A DNA stretch of 43,957 nt, taken from assembly GCA_001683845.1 (NCBI GenBank), contig LXQI01000019.1, positions 1 to 43,957 of the forward strand, given 5' to 3'. A program made the translations under genes and the position numbers. Below the pieces are notes generated by a model, which saw only the letters and a program-made list of their open reading frames with translations, had not been told where the DNA came from and did not search any database. Each line of letters starts with the position of its first letter. The stretch's first letter is position 1. This stretch comes from Erythrobacter sp. ANT-B3C2 (GTDB taxonomy: Bacteria > Pseudomonadota > Alphaproteobacteria > Sphingomonadales > Sphingomonadaceae). Positions 19,323-29,760 of this stretch are shown here, piece by piece.

Positions 19323-20968
19323 AAAAAGACTACACGCCGCAAGACGAATTGCTGTTCCTCGCGCTCGGCGGATCGGGCGAGATCGGCATGAACGTCAACC
19401 TCTATGGCTGCCACGGCAAATGGCTGATGGTCGATCTGGGCATGAGCTTCGGCGCCAATGAATACCCGGGCACCGAACTGCTGTTTGCCGATATCGATTT
19501 CATCGAGGAGCGCGCGCGCGATCTCTTGGGCATCGTGCTGACGCATGCGCATGAGGACCATATCGGCGCGGTGCCTTATTTCGCCGCCGAGCTGGGCGTG
19601 CCGCTCTATGCCACGCCGTTCACCGCCGATCTGGTGCGGCTGAAGCTGGAGGAGGCGGGGCTCGCGCGCGAGGTGAAGCTGATCGTGGTGGAGGAGGATC
19701 ATGGCCGCATCGAGCTGGGCCCCTTCGCCATTACCTACATCCCGCTCGCGCACTCCATCGCCGAGGGCAACGCCTTGCTGATCGAGACTCCCTACGGCAC
19801 CGTGTTCCACACCGGCGACTGGAAGCTGGACGATGAGCCGCTGATCGGCCGCCCCACCACCGGCGAGGAACTGGCCGAACTGGGCGACGAGGGTATCCTC
19901 GCGATGGTTTGCGATTCGACCAATGTGTTCAACCCCTATCCCTCCGGCTCGGAAGGCGGGGTGTTGCGCGGGCTGATGGAGGAGGTGCAGCGCCATTCCG
20001 GCAAGCGCGTGCTGGTCACCACCTTCGCCTCCAACGTGGCGCGGCTGCACACCTTGGGTGAGGTCGCGCGCGAGACGGGCCGCGAGCTGTGCATCGCCGG
20101 GCGCTCGCTCGACCGGATGATCAAGGTGGCGCAGGACAATGGCTACCTCGAGGATTTCCCCGAGCCGATCAACTTCGATGCGGCGATGGCCCTGCCGCGC
20201 GGCAAGGTTTTGATCCTCGCCACCGGCGGGCAGGGCGAGCCGCGCGCCGCACTGGCACGGATCGCGGAGGGCAACCACCCGCTCGAAATGGCCGCGGGCG
20301 ACGTGGTGCTGTTCTCCAGCCGCCAGATTCCGGGCAACGAACTGGCGGTGGGCCGAGTGCAGAACCAGCTCGCCGCGCAGGGCGTCGTGATGGTGTCCGA
20401 TAAGCAGGGCGAGATCCACGTCTCCGGTCACCCCGGCCGCCCCGAGCTGGAGACGCTCTACGGCTGGCTGCGTCCGCAGATCCTGGTGCCGGTGCATGGC
20501 GAGATGCGCCACATGCAGGAACATGCGCGGCTCGGCAAAGCGAGCGGCATTCCCGAGACATTGGTGCAGAAGAATGGCGATATCGTGCGCCTTGCACCCG
20601 GCCGCCCGGGCAAGCTCGCAGAGGTGCGCAACGGGCGCCTGGTGCTCGATGGCGATATCATCGTGCCGGCCGATGGCGAGGCGATCGCCACCCGCCGCCG
20701 GCTGGCGCGCGATGGCCTGCTGGTGGTGGCTCTCGACGGGAAGGGCGGGGCACAGGTCCATGGGATCGGCCTGCCGCTGGATGAGGATTATCCCGAATTC
20801 GTCGCCGAGGCCGAAGCCGACGTGGCCGAAGCGCTGCGCAAGCTGAAGGGCCGTGACCGGAACCTGCCCGATGCGATAAGCGAGGCCGCCCGCCTCGCCG
20901 CCCGTCGTGCGGCGCAGCGCTGGTCGGGCAAGAAGCCGCAGACCAAGGTGCTGTTCCCGCGCGCCTGA
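19319..20968 (+). CDS. rnj: Ribonuclease J
   Basis: Metallo-beta-lactamase/beta-CASP ribonuclease of 549 residues, with 5' exonuclease and endonuclease activity in rRNA maturation and mRNA decay. The zinc site HAHEDH is at 76-81, further metal-binding His residues lie in the IPLAHSI and FHTGDWK segments, and the beta-CASP and C-terminal regions follow at full length. ATG at 19319 overlaps the coaX stop (ATGA). Its place after birA and coaX, downstream of nuo, is a familiar alphaproteobacterial order. Confidence 0.95.
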   Translation: MKKDYTPQDELLFLALGGSGEIGMNVNLYGCHGKWLMVDLGMSFGANEYPGTELLFADIDFIEERARDLLGIVLTHAHEDHIGAVPYFAAELGVPLYATPFTADLVRLKLEEAGLAREVKLIVVEEDHGRIELGPFAITYIPLAHSIAEGNALLIETPYGTVFHTGDWKLDDEPLIGRPTTGEELAELGDEGILAMVCDSTNVFNPYPSGSEGGVLRGLMEEVQRHSGKRVLVTTFASNVARLHTLGEVARETGRELCIAGRSLDRMIKVAQDNGYLEDFPEPINFDAAMALPRGKVLILATGGQGEPRAALARIAEGNHPLEMAAGDVVLFSSRQIPGNELAVGRVQNQLAAQGVVMVSDKQGEIHVSGHPGRPELETLYGWLRPQILVPVHGEMRHMQEHARLGKASGIPETLVQKNGDIVRLAPGRPGKLAEVRNGRLVLDGDIIVPADGEAIATRRRLARDGLLVVALDGKGGAQVHGIGLPLDEDYPEFVAEAEADVAEALRKLKGRDRNLPDAISEAARLAARRAAQRWSGKKPQTKVLFPRA

Positions 20969-20984
20969 CCAGGGACGTTTTGCA

Positions 20985-21278
20985 ATGCAATGGACTTCCG
21001 TGCTGGCGATTTACGCGCTCATCTGGGTGATGTGCGCGTTCATCCTGCTGCCGTTCGGCGTGCAGACGCACGACGAGGCAGGGATTGAGAAGGTGCCGGG
21101 CCAGGCGGACAGTGCCCCCGCTCATTTCCGCCCCTGGCGCATCGTCCTGAGGGCGACGGTGCTGGCGGCGCTGCTATGCGCGCTTTACATTGCCAATTTC
21201 GTCAACGGCTGGATCACTAGCGATGATATCAACCTGTTCGGTCAGCCGCCCGGATGGGAGAAGGTGGGCGAAAGCTAG
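20985..21278 (+). CDS. DUF1467 family membrane protein
   Basis: Small membrane protein of 97 residues with two helices (about 5-23 and 56-75). It has the DUF1467 pattern: ALIWVMCAFILLPFGVQTHDEAG followed by VPGQADSAP between the helices. Function is unknown; it is frequently found next to RNase J in alphaproteobacteria, as here. The ATG at 20985 is 16 bases after RNase J. Confidence 0.88.
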   Translation: MQWTSVLAIYALIWVMCAFILLPFGVQTHDEAGIEKVPGQADSAPAHFRPWRIVLRATVLAALLCALYIANFVNGWITSDDINLFGQPPGWEKVGES

Positions 21279-21343
21279 TCGTGGGATTGCTTGGCGCTGC
21301 CCAGCTTGGCAGGGTCGCGCCGCATCAATGGGAGGGGTGCCGC

Positions 21344-22519
21344 TTGCGCGCCGTGCTGATCGCCATACCGGAGCGGCCTGGCTGGCTGCGCGAAGGGCCG
21401 CCACCCGCGCAGCTCGGGCGCCCGCTGCCGCTGCGCCAGCTTGATTTCGCGCTTGCTTGCGGCTGCGAGAGCGTGCTGGCGGTGGGCGATACCGGCGCCC
21501 CGGAGGCCGAGGCGCTCCAGCGAGAGGCGCGCGCCGCCGGTATGCCGCTGTACATCACCCCTCATGCCCACGGCCTGCTGGGCCAGCTCGGCGCGTCCGA
21601 CGAGCTGCTGGTCTTGGCCGCGCGCCTGCTGCCCGAAGCACCTGCCGCGGTGCAGGCGCTGGCCGGCGGCCCCGGCGTGCTGGTGCTCCCTGCCGAGTCG
21701 GCGGTCGATGCCGGCTTCGAGCGCATCGATGGCCAGCGTGCTTGGGCCGGCGCAGCGCTGATCCCGGGCAGCCTGGTCGAACACCTCGCCGAGCTCCCGC
21801 GCGAAAGCGACCCGGCCGCCGCTTTGCTGCGGATCGCGCTGCAGGCCCGCGTACCCGAACGGCGCCTGTCGGTCGAGGCGATGGAGGAGGGCAGCTGGGC
21901 GGTGGTCGCGCATGGTGCCGCAGCCTCCGCGCCGGGCGAGGGCTGGCGCCGCCGCCAGCTGGAGAGTGACGGTCGGCACGCGGTGACCGGCGGATTGGCA
22001 CAGGCCATCCTGAGGCGCTGGGGCGCGATGCGGACCGACGGACGGACGATCGCCGCCTTCTACGCGGGCGCGGCGCTGTTGCTGGCCGCCGCCGTGGCGC
22101 TTTCGTGGCACGGCTGGCAGGCGGTCGGGCTCGCGTTGCTGGCGCCGGCGAGTTTATCGGCCACGCTCGGCGCGCTGCTGGTGCGGATCGGTGCGGGCCC
22201 GTTTGGACGGCGGAGGCCGCGCTGGAAGCCCGAGCTGGTGCTTGCCGGCGCGCTCGATGCAGCGCTGCTCGCCTGCGCGGCACTGGCGATCGAGGGTGAG
22301 TGGCTCGGCCGGCTGTTTCCGCCGCTGGTGCTGTTGGTGGCACTCCACGCCCGCAGCGCGGCCGAACGGCCCATCTGGCTCGCGCAGCTGGGCGACCGCC
22401 TGCCGCTTGCCTTGCTGCTGGCGCTGGCCACCGCGCTCGGCCTGGCAGAGCCCGTGATCATGCTTGCGGCGCTCGCCTTCCTGCTCGGCGACCGGCAGGG
22501 AGGGCGCCCATCGGGCTAG
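21344..22519 (+). CDS. Unrecognised protein: soluble nucleotidyltransferase-like N-terminus, membrane C-terminus
   Basis: The N-terminal 210 residues look soluble and alternate beta/alpha. The segment RPLPLRQLDFALACGCESVLAVGD resembles the start of NTP-transferase folds, but the usual glycine-rich nucleotide loop is not seen. A helix-rich linker follows, then four to five hydrophobic helices (about 245-385). This architecture recalls nucleotidyltransferase/CDP-alcohol phosphatidyltransferase fusions, but the D-x2-D-G-x2-A-R motif of the latter is not visible, so no function is assigned. I prefer TTG at 21344 because GGAGGGG stands just upstream; an ATG at 21254 would overlap DUF1467 by 25 bases. 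It ends 2 bases from a convergent gene. Confidence 0.7.
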   Translation: MRAVLIAIPERPGWLREGPPPAQLGRPLPLRQLDFALACGCESVLAVGDTGAPEAEALQREARAAGMPLYITPHAHGLLGQLGASDELLVLAARLLPEAPAAVQALAGGPGVLVLPAESAVDAGFERIDGQRAWAGAALIPGSLVEHLAELPRESDPAAALLRIALQARVPERRLSVEAMEEGSWAVVAHGAAASAPGEGWRRRQLESDGRHAVTGGLAQAILRRWGAMRTDGRTIAAFYAGAALLLAAAVALSWHGWQAVGLALLAPASLSATLGALLVRIGAGPFGRRRPRWKPELVLAGALDAALLACAALAIEGEWLGRLFPPLVLLVALHARSAAERPIWLAQLGDRLPLALLLALATALGLAEPVIMLAALAFLLGDRQGGRPSG

Positions 22520-22521
22520 GC

Positions 22522-22749
22522 TCAGCGCCGCCCATGCGGCATGAAGCGCCTCAGCCAGATCAGCGCCAGCCCCATCAGCATGGCGATCACGCCGTTGATC
22601 GCCCATTGTCGATCCGCCAGCATAAAGCTTTGCGCCGGCCACATCACCAACCCGAGCCCCTGCAGGGTCCACAGCCCGCCGGCCAGCACCAGCATCACGC
22701 CCAGCGCCAGCAGCAGCGCCCTTAGTAGGGAGGCGAGGATGGCTGGCAT
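22522..22749 (-). CDS. Small two-helix membrane protein downstream of gltA
   Basis: 75-residue protein with two clear membrane helices (LLRALLLALGVMLVLAGGLW and WAINGVIAMLMGLALIWL) and a basic C-terminus (LRRFMPHGRR). It is read in the same direction as gltA, 30 bases downstream, after a stem-loop. Its stop lies 2 bases from the convergent gene's stop. No family is recognised. Confidence 0.65.
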   Translation of the reverse strand: MPAILASLLRALLLALGVMLVLAGGLWTLQGLGLVMWPAQSFMLADRQWAINGVIAMLMGLALIWLRRFMPHGRR

Positions 22750-22758
22750 CGCCGCAGC

Positions 22759-22779
22759 GCCCCGACGTCGGTCCGGGGC
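22759..22779 (-). terminator. GC-rich stem-loop directly after gltA
   Basis: GCCCCG and CGGGGC form a six-pair stem with a 9-base loop, immediately after the gltA stop. There is no T tract, so it is either a weak terminator, a 3'-end stabilising hairpin or a pause before the small membrane gene. Confidence 0.4.
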
Positions 22780-24066
22780 TTAGCGCTGGCCGACCGGAAC
22801 GTAGTCGCGATGCGTGGGCCCGGTGTAGAGTTGGCGCGGGCGGCCGATCACCTGGCCGGGATCGGAGATCATCTCGTTCCACTGCGCCACCCAGCCGACG
22901 GTCCGCGCGAGCGCGAACAGGGCGGTGAACATGGTCGTCGGGAAGCCGATCGCCGAGAGAATTACGCCCGAATAAAAGTCCACGTTGGGGAACAGCTTTT
23001 TCTCGATGAAGTAGTCGTCCGCCAACGCGATCTCTTCTAGCTGCAGCGCGGTCTCAAACACCGGGTCGTTCACGCCCAGCGCATCGAACACCTCGCGCAC
23101 GGTCTTCTGCATCACGGCCGCGCGGGGGTCGTAATTCTTGTACACGCGGTGGCCGAAGCCCATCAGGCGAAACGGATCGTTCCGGTCCTTTGCTCGCTCG
23201 ATGTAATGGGGGATGCGGTCGGGCGTACCGATCTCCTGCAGCATATTGAGCGCAGCTTCGTTCGCGCCGCCATGCGCCGGGCCCCACAGGCAGGCGATCC
23301 CGGCCGCGATGCAGGCGAACGGATTGGCGCCCGACGATCCGGCCAGCCGCACGGTGGAGGTGGAGGCGTTCTGCTCATGATCGGCGTGGAGGATGAAGAT
23401 CCGGTCCATCGCCTTTTCCACCGCCGGGTGAATCTCGTATTCCTCGGCCGGCACGCCGAAGGTCATGCGCAGGAAATTGCCCGTGTAGCTCAGCGAATTG
23501 AGCGGCTGCATGAAAGGCTGGCCGATCGCATATTTGTAGGCCCAGGCGGCGATCGTGGGCATTTTGGCGATCAGCCGGTGGCTGCTGATCTTGCGGTGCT
23601 CGGGGTCCGAAATGTCGGTGCTGTCGTGGTAGAAGGCGCTGAGCGCACCGACAACGCCGCACATGATTGCCATCGGGTGCGCATCGCGGCGGAAGCCCTG
23701 ATAGAACTGGCGCAGCTGGTCGTGCAGCATCGTGTGGCGGGTGATGGTGTAGGTGAAGCTGTCGAGCTCGGTCTGCTGGGGCAGCTCGCCATTGAGCAGC
23801 AGGTAGCACACTTCCATGAAGCTGGATTGCTCGGCCAGCTGGCCGATCGGGTACCCCCGGTGCAGCAGGACGCCTTCCTCGCCATCGATGAAGGTCAGCG
23901 CGCTCTCGCAACTGGCGGTGGATTTGTAGCCAGGATCGTAAGTGAACATGTCGGTGGAGCCGAACATCTTGCGGATGTCCACCACGTCGGGGCCGCAGCT
24001 GCCCTCCATCACCGGGAAATCGTACTGCTGGTCTTCGACCGTCAGCTTCGCCTGCTTGTCAACCAA
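22780..24066 (-). CDS. gltA: Citrate synthase
   Basis: Type II citrate synthase of 428 residues, condensing acetyl-CoA with oxaloacetate at the TCA entry point. Active-site regions are visible: [22 protein letters not shown] with the substrate-binding His, and [15 protein letters not shown] with the second catalytic His and the Arg region; the N-terminal beta domain is [10 protein letters not shown] onward. The start is a TTG (24064-24066) with a strong AAGGAGA about 7 bases upstream and the family's usual N-terminus right after it; no ATG is available. It lies 31 bases after gltX and is probably co-transcribed. Confidence 0.97.
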   Translation of the reverse strand: MVDKQAKLTVEDQQYDFPVMEGSCGPDVVDIRKMFGSTDMFTYDPGYKSTASCESALTFIDGEEGVLLHRGYPIGQLAEQSSFMEVCYLLLNGELPQQTELDSFTYTITRHTMLHDQLRQFYQGFRRDAHPMAIMCGVVGALSAFYHDSTDISDPEHRKISSHRLIAKMPTIAAWAYKYAIGQPFMQPLNSLSYTGNFLRMTFGVPAEEYEIHPAVEKAMDRIFILHADHEQNASTSTVRLAGSSGANPFACIAAGIACLWGPAHGGANEAALNMLQEIGTPDRIPHYIERAKDRNDPFRLMGFGHRVYKNYDPRAAVMQKTVREVFDALGVNDPVFETALQLEEIALADDYFIEKKLFPNVDFYSGVILSAIGFPTTMFTALFALARTVGWVAQWNEMISDPGQVIGRPRQLYTGPTHRDYVPVGQR

Positions 24067-24097
24067 GATGCGTCTCCTTCGTGTGTCCTGCTTGCGG

Positions 24098-25570
24098 TCA
24101 GTCGCCGCCCGATCCGCTGCCGAGAGCCTGTGCCTCGATCCTCGCCAGGCTCTCCTCCCTGCCGAGCAGGGCGAGCACGTCGAAGATGCCTGGCGAGGTG
24201 GCCTGCCCGGTGAGCGCGGCCCGAAGCGGCTGTGCGAGCTTGCCAAGGCCGAGCCCCAGTTGTTCCGCATAGGCCTTCAGGTTCGCTTCGAGCGCGCTTG
24301 TAGTCCAGACCTGTTCCGCGCGCAAACGCCCGGCGATGCAGCCCAGCAGTGTGCGCGCCGGTTCGTCGAGTAGGGCGGCGGCCTTGTCGCTCAGGATCAG
24401 CGGACGGCGGGCGAACAGGAAGCGCGCGCCCTCGGCCAGTTCGTCGAGATCCTTTGCACGGGGCTTGAGTTCCGGCATTGCCCTGGTCAGCAGCGCAACC
24501 CCGTTGACGGCATCGGATCCGACGCGGGGGGCCACCAGTGCGGCCAGTCGGGCATCGTCGGCTTGGCGGATGTAGTGCCCGTTGAGGCTGTGCAGCTTCT
24601 TCATGTCGAACCGGCTCGGGCTCTTACCTACCCCATCCAGATCGAACAGCGTCGCAGCTTCCTTCGCGGTGAATTCCTCACGATCGCCATGGCCCCAGCC
24701 GAGCCGCAGCAGGTAATTGAACAGCGCTTCGGGCAGGATGCCGAGTTCGTCACGATAGGCGTCGACCCCGGTGGCGCCGTGGCGCTTGGAAAGCTTGGCG
24801 CCATCTGCCCCGTGGATCAGTGGGATATGCGCATAGGTGGGATCGGGCCAGCTGCCCTCGATGCTGTCCATGGCGCGGATGATCGGCAGCTGGCGGAAGG
24901 CGTTGTTGAGATGGTCGTCCCCGCGGATGATGTGGGTGACGCCCATGTCGTGATCGTCGACAATCACCGCCAGCATGTAGGTCGGCGTGCCGTCGGCGCG
25001 CAGCAGCACGTAATCGTCGATCTCGGCATTGCTGACGGTGACGCGGCCCTGCACGCGGTCTTCGATGACCGTCTCGCCCTCGCGCGGGGATTTCAGGCGA
25101 ACGGTGAAGGGCATGCCTTCGGGCGCTTCCGCTGGATCGCGGTCGCGCCAGCGCCCGTCATAGCGCAGCGGCTGGCGCGCGGCACGCTGGCCTTCGCGCA
25201 TTTCCTCCAGCTCCTCGGTCGTGGCGTAGCATCGATAGGCATGGTCATGCGCGAGCAGCGCCTGCGCCACCTGGGCATGGCGGTTGGCACGTTGTGACTG
25301 GAGGACGGGTGGCTCGTCGAAGTGGATCCCCAGCCAGTCCAGCCCGTCTAGGATCGCGTCGATTGCCGCTTGCGTGGAACGCTTCGCGTCGGTGTCCTCG
25401 ATCCGCAGCAGCACCTTGCCGCCGTGGCGCCGGGCATAAAGCCAGTTGAACAGCGCCGTCCGCGCACCGCCAATATGCAGAAAGCCGGTGGGCGAGGGCG
25501 CAAACCGCGTGACGACCGGAGACACGATCGTCTCGGTCGGAACCGCGGCCAGTTCGCTTGCGCTTGCCAT
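24098..25570 (-). CDS. gltX: Glutamate--tRNA ligase
   Basis: Class I aminoacyl-tRNA synthetase of 490 residues. The HIGH-type motif appears as [20 protein letters not shown] (about 25-44) and the KMSKS-type motif as KLSKRHG near 265. The anticodon-binding helical domain fills the C-terminal third. Start ATG at 25570 was preferred over a longer frame upstream because the family N-terminus begins here and GGAGAG precedes it. It diverges from comEC with only 28 bases between start codons. Many alphaproteobacteria have two gltX copies; which specificity this one has cannot be told. Confidence 0.95.
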   Translation of the reverse strand: MASASELAAVPTETIVSPVVTRFAPSPTGFLHIGGARTALFNWLYARRHGGKVLLRIEDTDAKRSTQAAIDAILDGLDWLGIHFDEPPVLQSQRANRHAQVAQALLAHDHAYRCYATTEELEEMREGQRAARQPLRYDGRWRDRDPAEAPEGMPFTVRLKSPREGETVIEDRVQGRVTVSNAEIDDYVLLRADGTPTYMLAVIVDDHDMGVTHIIRGDDHLNNAFRQLPIIRAMDSIEGSWPDPTYAHIPLIHGADGAKLSKRHGATGVDAYRDELGILPEALFNYLLRLGWGHGDREEFTAKEAATLFDLDGVGKSPSRFDMKKLHSLNGHYIRQADDARLAALVAPRVGSDAVNGVALLTRAMPELKPRAKDLDELAEGARFLFARRPLILSDKAAALLDEPARTLLGCIAGRLRAEQVWTTSALEANLKAYAEQLGLGLGKLAQPLRAALTGQATSPGIFDVLALLGREESLARIEAQALGSGSGGD

Positions 25571-25598
25571 TGCCGTGCGCTTTCTCTCCAAGGGTTGC

Positions 25599-27770
25599 AT
25601 GGCCACCCGCCGCACCCCTGATGTCCCTCTCGGTGAGGATTTCGGTGATGCTGCGGTGCAACAGCCGCCTTGGCGAAAGCGCGCCAGCTTGTCCAGCATG
25701 GCGGACATTGCGGAGGCTCACCTCTCTTACGCCGGGCTGGATCGCGGGCCCTGGCTGGCGATCGCCTTTGCCGCCGGGATCGCCGCCTGGTTCTGGCTCG
25801 ACGGCCCGGCCGAGTGGATCGCGGCGCTGGCCGCCTGCGGCATGCTGTGCCTCGGCGTGCTGGCGCTTTGGAAAGGAGAGGAGGCGCGCGCTCATCTGGT
25901 GACCGCGGCGGTCAGCGTGGGCCTGCTGGTGGCGGCCGGGATCGCGGTGATCTGGCTGCGCTCGGAACTGGTCGGCGCCCGCCCGCTCGATCGGCCGATG
26001 TCGGCCCAGATCACCGGCCGCATCCTCGACCGGATCGACCAGCCGGCCGAGGATCGCGTGCGGCTGGTGCTGGCCACGCGCAACCCCGATACCGGCGAGG
26101 CGATCAAGGTGCGCGTTAACGTGCCCACAGACGAGGCCCAGCCGGGCATGACCGAGGGCGCGGTCGTCCGCATGCGCGCCCGGCTAATGCCGCCTGCCTC
26201 GCCGATGCTGCCGGGCGCCTACGATTTTGCCCGCGCGGCCTGGTTCCAGGGCTTCGCCGCCACGGGCAGCACCCAGGGCGAGGTTGAGCTGGTGGAGGAG
26301 ACACCGGGCGGATCGGCCATCTCCCGGCTCCAGCGCTGGCTCTCGGCGCATGTTCGCTCGCAGCTCACCGGCTCCCCCGGCACCATCGCGGCGGCCTATG
26401 CTAGCGGCGACCGCGGTGCGATCGACGAGGCCGACGACATCGCCATGCGCGACTCCGGTCTCACCCATCTCCTCTCCATCGGCGGCATGCATCTCAGCGC
26501 GCTGATGGCAGCCGCCTACCTGCTGGCCATGCGCTTTCTCGCGCTCTCGCCATGGCTCGCCCTGCGCGTGCGGCTGCCGGTGATCGCCGCCGGCATCGCC
26601 GCATTGGCGGGCATCGGCTACACGCTGCTGACCGGCTCCGAGGTGCCGACCGTGAGGAGTTGCGTCGCCGCGCTGCTGGTGCTCGTCGCACTGGCGATGG
26701 GGCGACAGCCGCTCTCGCTCAGGATGGTGGCAGCGGCCGCGTTCGTGGTGCTGCTCTTGTGGCCAGAAACGCTGATCGGGCCCAGCTTCCAGATGAGCTT
26801 TGCCGCGATCATCGCGCTGGTGGCATTGAACCAGTGCGCGCCAATGCGCGAATTCATGCGCCCGCGAGAGGAAGGCTGGCTGGTGCGCGCCGGGCGCAAC
26901 ACGGTGCTGCTGCTCGCCACCGGCATCGTCATCGAACTGGCGCTGATGCCCATCGTGCTGCTGCACTTCCACCGGGCTGGCATCTACGGTGCACTGGCCA
27001 ACGTCATTGTCATCCCGCTCACCACTTTCGTCACCATGCCGCTGATTGCCATTGCGCTGCTTTTCGATCTGGTGGGGCTGGGCGCGCCGGTCTGGTGGCT
27101 GACCGGCAAGTCGCTCGAACTGATGCTGTGGATCGCGCATTTCACTGCCAGTCAGCCGGGGTCGGTCAAGCTGTTGCCGCAGATGTCGGATGGCACTTTC
27201 GCGCTGTTCCTCGCCGGTGGGCTATGGCTGGCCTTCTGGCGCGGGCGAGCGCGCCTGCTGGGGCTGGGCCCGGCATCCGTCGCTGCGCTGATGATGGTAA
27301 TGACGCCGGTGCCCGACCTGTTAGTCTCGGGCGATGGACGCCATGTCGGGATCACCGGCGAGGGCGACCGGCTGCTGATGCTGCGCACAACTCGCAGCAG
27401 TTTCACCCGCGACAATTTGACGGAACTCGCCGGCGCATCGGCCGAACCCATTCCCCTGGCGGAATGGCCACTGGCACGTTGCAGCCCCGATTTCTGCTCA
27501 CTCACCATCCGCCGTGACGGTCGCGACTGGAACCTGCTGATGAGCCGCAGCAACCGCTACGTCCCACTGGACGATCTGCGGGCGGCCTGCGCGCAGGCCG
27601 ATATCGTGATCTCGGATCGCTGGCTGCCGCGGGTGTGCGAACCACGCTGGCTGAAGGCCGACCAGCGTATGCTGCGAGAGACCGGCGGACTGGCGATCGA
27701 CCTTTCTCGCGGAAGGGTGCAGACGGTCGCGGATAGTCAGGGCAGCCATGGATGGTGGCGCGGCGAATAG
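25599..27770 (+). CDS. comEC: ComEC/Rec2 family DNA-uptake channel protein
   Basis: Polytopic membrane protein of 723 residues, belonging to the channel proteins that move single-stranded DNA across the inner membrane during natural transformation. The competence domain is clear around residues 225-520 ([20 protein letters not shown], then [13 protein letters not shown] and [14 protein letters not shown]). The periplasmic DUF4131/OB part precedes it. The C-terminal region (about 560-723) lacks the HxHxDH zinc motif of the metallo-beta-lactamase nuclease domain. ATG 25599 is preceded by CAAGGG; an ATG at 25698 is an alternative that leaves more room for the gltX promoter. Confidence 0.9.
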   Translation: MATRRTPDVPLGEDFGDAAVQQPPWRKRASLSSMADIAEAHLSYAGLDRGPWLAIAFAAGIAAWFWLDGPAEWIAALAACGMLCLGVLALWKGEEARAHLVTAAVSVGLLVAAGIAVIWLRSELVGARPLDRPMSAQITGRILDRIDQPAEDRVRLVLATRNPDTGEAIKVRVNVPTDEAQPGMTEGAVVRMRARLMPPASPMLPGAYDFARAAWFQGFAATGSTQGEVELVEETPGGSAISRLQRWLSAHVRSQLTGSPGTIAAAYASGDRGAIDEADDIAMRDSGLTHLLSIGGMHLSALMAAAYLLAMRFLALSPWLALRVRLPVIAAGIAALAGIGYTLLTGSEVPTVRSCVAALLVLVALAMGRQPLSLRMVAAAAFVVLLLWPETLIGPSFQMSFAAIIALVALNQCAPMREFMRPREEGWLVRAGRNTVLLLATGIVIELALMPIVLLHFHRAGIYGALANVIVIPLTTFVTMPLIAIALLFDLVGLGAPVWWLTGKSLELMLWIAHFTASQPGSVKLLPQMSDGTFALFLAGGLWLAFWRGRARLLGLGPASVAALMMVMTPVPDLLVSGDGRHVGITGEGDRLLMLRTTRSSFTRDNLTELAGASAEPIPLAEWPLARCSPDFCSLTIRRDGRDWNLLMSRSNRYVPLDDLRAACAQADIVISDRWLPRVCEPRWLKADQRMLRETGGLAIDLSRGRVQTVADSQGSHGWWRGE

Positions 27771-27778
27771 CTCTCCCC

Positions 27779-27804
27779 GGCGCGCCCCGGCGGTCGGCCG
27801 CGCC
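27779..27804. terminator. Stem-loop between convergent comEC and lexA
   Basis: GGCGCG and CGCGCC pair across a 14-base GC-rich loop in the 33-base gap between the two convergent stops. It could serve both directions; it has no T tract. Confidence 0.4.
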
Positions 27805-28493
27805 TAGTGGTAGCGGCGCAGCAGCCCGGCGAGACGGCCCTGAACCACCACCTCGTGCTCGGGATAGAGCTGCGGCTGGTAAGCGCCGTTCGCAGGGTCG
27901 AGCCGCACCATGCCGTTCTCCCGCCGTAAATATTTCAGCGTCGCCTCCTCGCCCCGGATAAGGGCGACCACGATCTCGCCATCGCGCGCCTCGTCGGTGC
28001 GCTTCACCAGCGCGTAATCGCCGTCGAGAATGCCGGCCTCGATCATCGAATCGCCGGAAACCTCAAGCGCATAATGGTCGCCTGCGCCCAGCAGCGCGGC
28101 GGGGACGGGCAGCGTGCGGCTATCTTCCAGCGCCTCAATCGGCATGCCCGCCGCGATTCGGCCGTGCAGCGGTACCTCGACCACGTCATTGGCCGGTTCG
28201 GGCATTTTGCGCGGGGGGCGAACCGACTGTGCAACAGGCTCGCTTGACGCTTGCATCGGGCGCGCAACGCCGCGCTGGTTCTCGGGCTGCCGGACGACTT
28301 CGAGCGCTCGTGCGCGATTTGGGAGGCGGCGGATGAAGCCGCGCTCTTCCAGCGCGGAGATCAACCGGTGCACGCCGGACTTGCTCTTGAGATCAAGGGC
28401 GTCCTTCATTTCCTCAAATGACGGGGAGATACCCGTATCCTCCAGCCGGTGCTGGACGAACAGCAGAAGCTCGTGCTGCTTGGCGGTGAGCAT
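27804..28493 (-). CDS. lexA: SOS response repressor LexA
   Basis: 229-residue repressor-protease. The N-terminal winged helix (residues 1-65, [13 protein letters not shown] and a recognition helix around [16 protein letters not shown]) binds SOS boxes. The C-terminal S24 peptidase domain has the self-cleavage site Ala115-Gly116 (RIAAGMP), nucleophile Ser149 (GDSM) and Lys187 (ATLKYL). RecA on single-stranded DNA would trigger cleavage. The linker (66-105) is longer than in E. coli LexA, as usual for alphaproteobacteria. Start ATG 28493 follows GAGGAG. It has its own promoter with SOS operators, so it is probably autoregulated apart from the moaC-moeA genes upstream. Confidence 0.97.
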   Translation of the reverse strand: MLTAKQHELLLFVQHRLEDTGISPSFEEMKDALDLKSKSGVHRLISALEERGFIRRLPNRARALEVVRQPENQRGVARPMQASSEPVAQSVRPPRKMPEPANDVVEVPLHGRIAAGMPIEALEDSRTLPVPAALLGAGDHYALEVSGDSMIEAGILDGDYALVKRTDEARDGEIVVALIRGEEATLKYLRRENGMVRLDPANGAYQPQLYPEHEVVVQGRLAGLLRRYH

Positions 28494-28510
28494 GATCGTC
28501 TCCTCGGCAT

Positions 28511-28536
28511 GTTCCTATCAGGAACGAACACGGAAC
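28511..28536 (-). promoter_or_regulatory. LexA operators (SOS boxes) of lexA
   Basis: On the plus strand 28522-28536 reads GAACGAACACGGAAC, i.e. GAAC-N7-GAAC, whose complement is the GTTC-N7-GTTC box known for alphaproteobacterial LexA. Overlapping it, 28511-28525 reads GTTCCTATCAGGAAC, an inverted GTTC-N7-GAAC. Both lie 18-43 bases before the lexA start. Confidence 0.8.
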
Positions 28537-28537
28537 A

Positions 28538-28564
28538 ATTATGCAACTCCTACAAGTCCGTCAA
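28538..28564 (-). promoter_or_regulatory. Candidate lexA promoter
   Basis: Minus strand TTGACG (28559-28564) and CATAAT (28538-28543) are 15 bases apart. The spacing is short, but both boxes fit well, and the predicted start falls inside the SOS box, as expected for repression. The -35 overlaps the moeA stop codon. Confidence 0.5.
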
Positions 28565-29760
28565 GCCATACCATCATTATGGATCCAATAGACCGTTACC
28601 AATTCGCCGGGCTTCGCTGACGGGCTGCGTGCGAGGCGCTGGATCAGGCAATCTGCGGCCCCCAGCGAAGCAAGCGTGCTGCTATCCTGCTGCTCGAGCG
28701 GAACGACACCCTCGGGCTCGATTAGGCCGCGTAGGAACTCCATACGCTCGCCTACCGGCGGGAGCGGAGCGGCGAGCGGCAGAGCCACACCCACCGGAAG
28801 CGGCCCGCTCGATCCGCCGAGCCGCCGTAGCAGCGGCAGGAGGAACAGAAACGCGGTGACGAAGCTCGACACCGGGTTGCCGGGCAGGCCGAGGATTACC
28901 TGCTCGCCGCGCCGGGCCACCAGCAGCGGCTTGCCCGGGCGGATCGCGATGCGCCAGAAGTCGATCCGCGCGCCCCAGGCTTCAAGCGCGGGGCGGATGA
29001 GATCGTGCTCGCCGACCGAAGCGCCGCCGCTGGTCACGAGCACGTCGCACGATTGCGCCTGTTCCAGCGCCGCAGCCAGCGCGTCCAGGCGATCGGGCAC
29101 CGGCCCGACGCGGGTGAGGCTAGAGACCAGCGGCGCGGCCATCGCGGCCAGCATCGCCCCATTGCTGGCCGGCACCCGGTGCGGCGGGCAGGCCTGCGGA
29201 TTGCCCGCCAGTTCATCGCCGCTTTCGAGCACCGCGAGCGCCGGCCGCCGACCGACTTCGACTGCTCCATGCCCGCCCGCCAGCAGCAGCGCCATCCGCG
29301 CGGGGGTCAGCAGGGCGCCGGCAGGGAGCAGCGGCTCGCCTTCGCAAAAATCGAGCCCGGCGAGGCGAATGTGGTGGGGCGAAGGGGCGCCGTCGGGAGC
29401 AAGGCGCAGCGTCCCAACTTCGTGCAAGGCTTGCTCCTGCAGCAGGATCGCGCCCGCCGCTGGGGGCAGCAGTGCGCCGGTCGATATGCGCACGGCCTCG
29501 CCTGGCTTCAGCGGCACGGTGAAGGGATGGCCCGCAGCGCTTTCCCCCACGGTTCGCCACGGTCCGCCGAGATCGTCCGCGCGCATCGCAAAGCCATCCA
29601 TCGCGGAGCAATCAGCCGCCGGTTGCGTGCGCCGGGCGAGCAGCGGTCCGGAAGAATAGCGCCCCGCTGCATCGGCAACCGGAACAGTTTCGCTCCCCAG
29701 CGGCATCACTCGTCCGAGGAGCCGCTCCTGCGCCACTTCCAGCGAGAGCGGCCGGATCAT
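28561..29760 (-). CDS. moeA: Molybdopterin molybdenumtransferase MoeA
   Basis: 399-residue enzyme that inserts molybdate into adenylated molybdopterin. Visible motifs are [14 protein letters not shown] near residue 50, the MoCF-type [13 protein letters not shown] near 245 and [13 protein letters not shown] near 296. Length is standard. Its ATG overlaps the moaC stop (ATGA), so both cofactor genes are co-translated. The last codons overlap the predicted lexA -35 box. Confidence 0.95.
   Translation of the reverse strand: MIRPLSLEVAQERLLGRVMPLGSETVPVADAAGRYSSGPLLARRTQPAADCSAMDGFAMRADDLGGPWRTVGESAAGHPFTVPLKPGEAVRISTGALLPPAAGAILLQEQALHEVGTLRLAPDGAPSPHHIRLAGLDFCEGEPLLPAGALLTPARMALLLAGGHGAVEVGRRPALAVLESGDELAGNPQACPPHRVPASNGAMLAAMAAPLVSSLTRVGPVPDRLDALAAALEQAQSCDVLVTSGGASVGEHDLIRPALEAWGARIDFWRIAIRPGKPLLVARRGEQVILGLPGNPVSSFVTAFLFLLPLLRRLGGSSGPLPVGVALPLAAPLPPVGERMEFLRGLIEPEGVVPLEQQDSSTLASLGAADCLIQRLARSPSAKPGELVTVYWIHNDGMA

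Noticed and set aside
22517-22525. Convergent stops only 2 bases apart suggesting a mis-called gene
   Set aside because: Both frames have sensible membrane-protein sequence up to their stops; tight convergence is acceptable in compact genomes.
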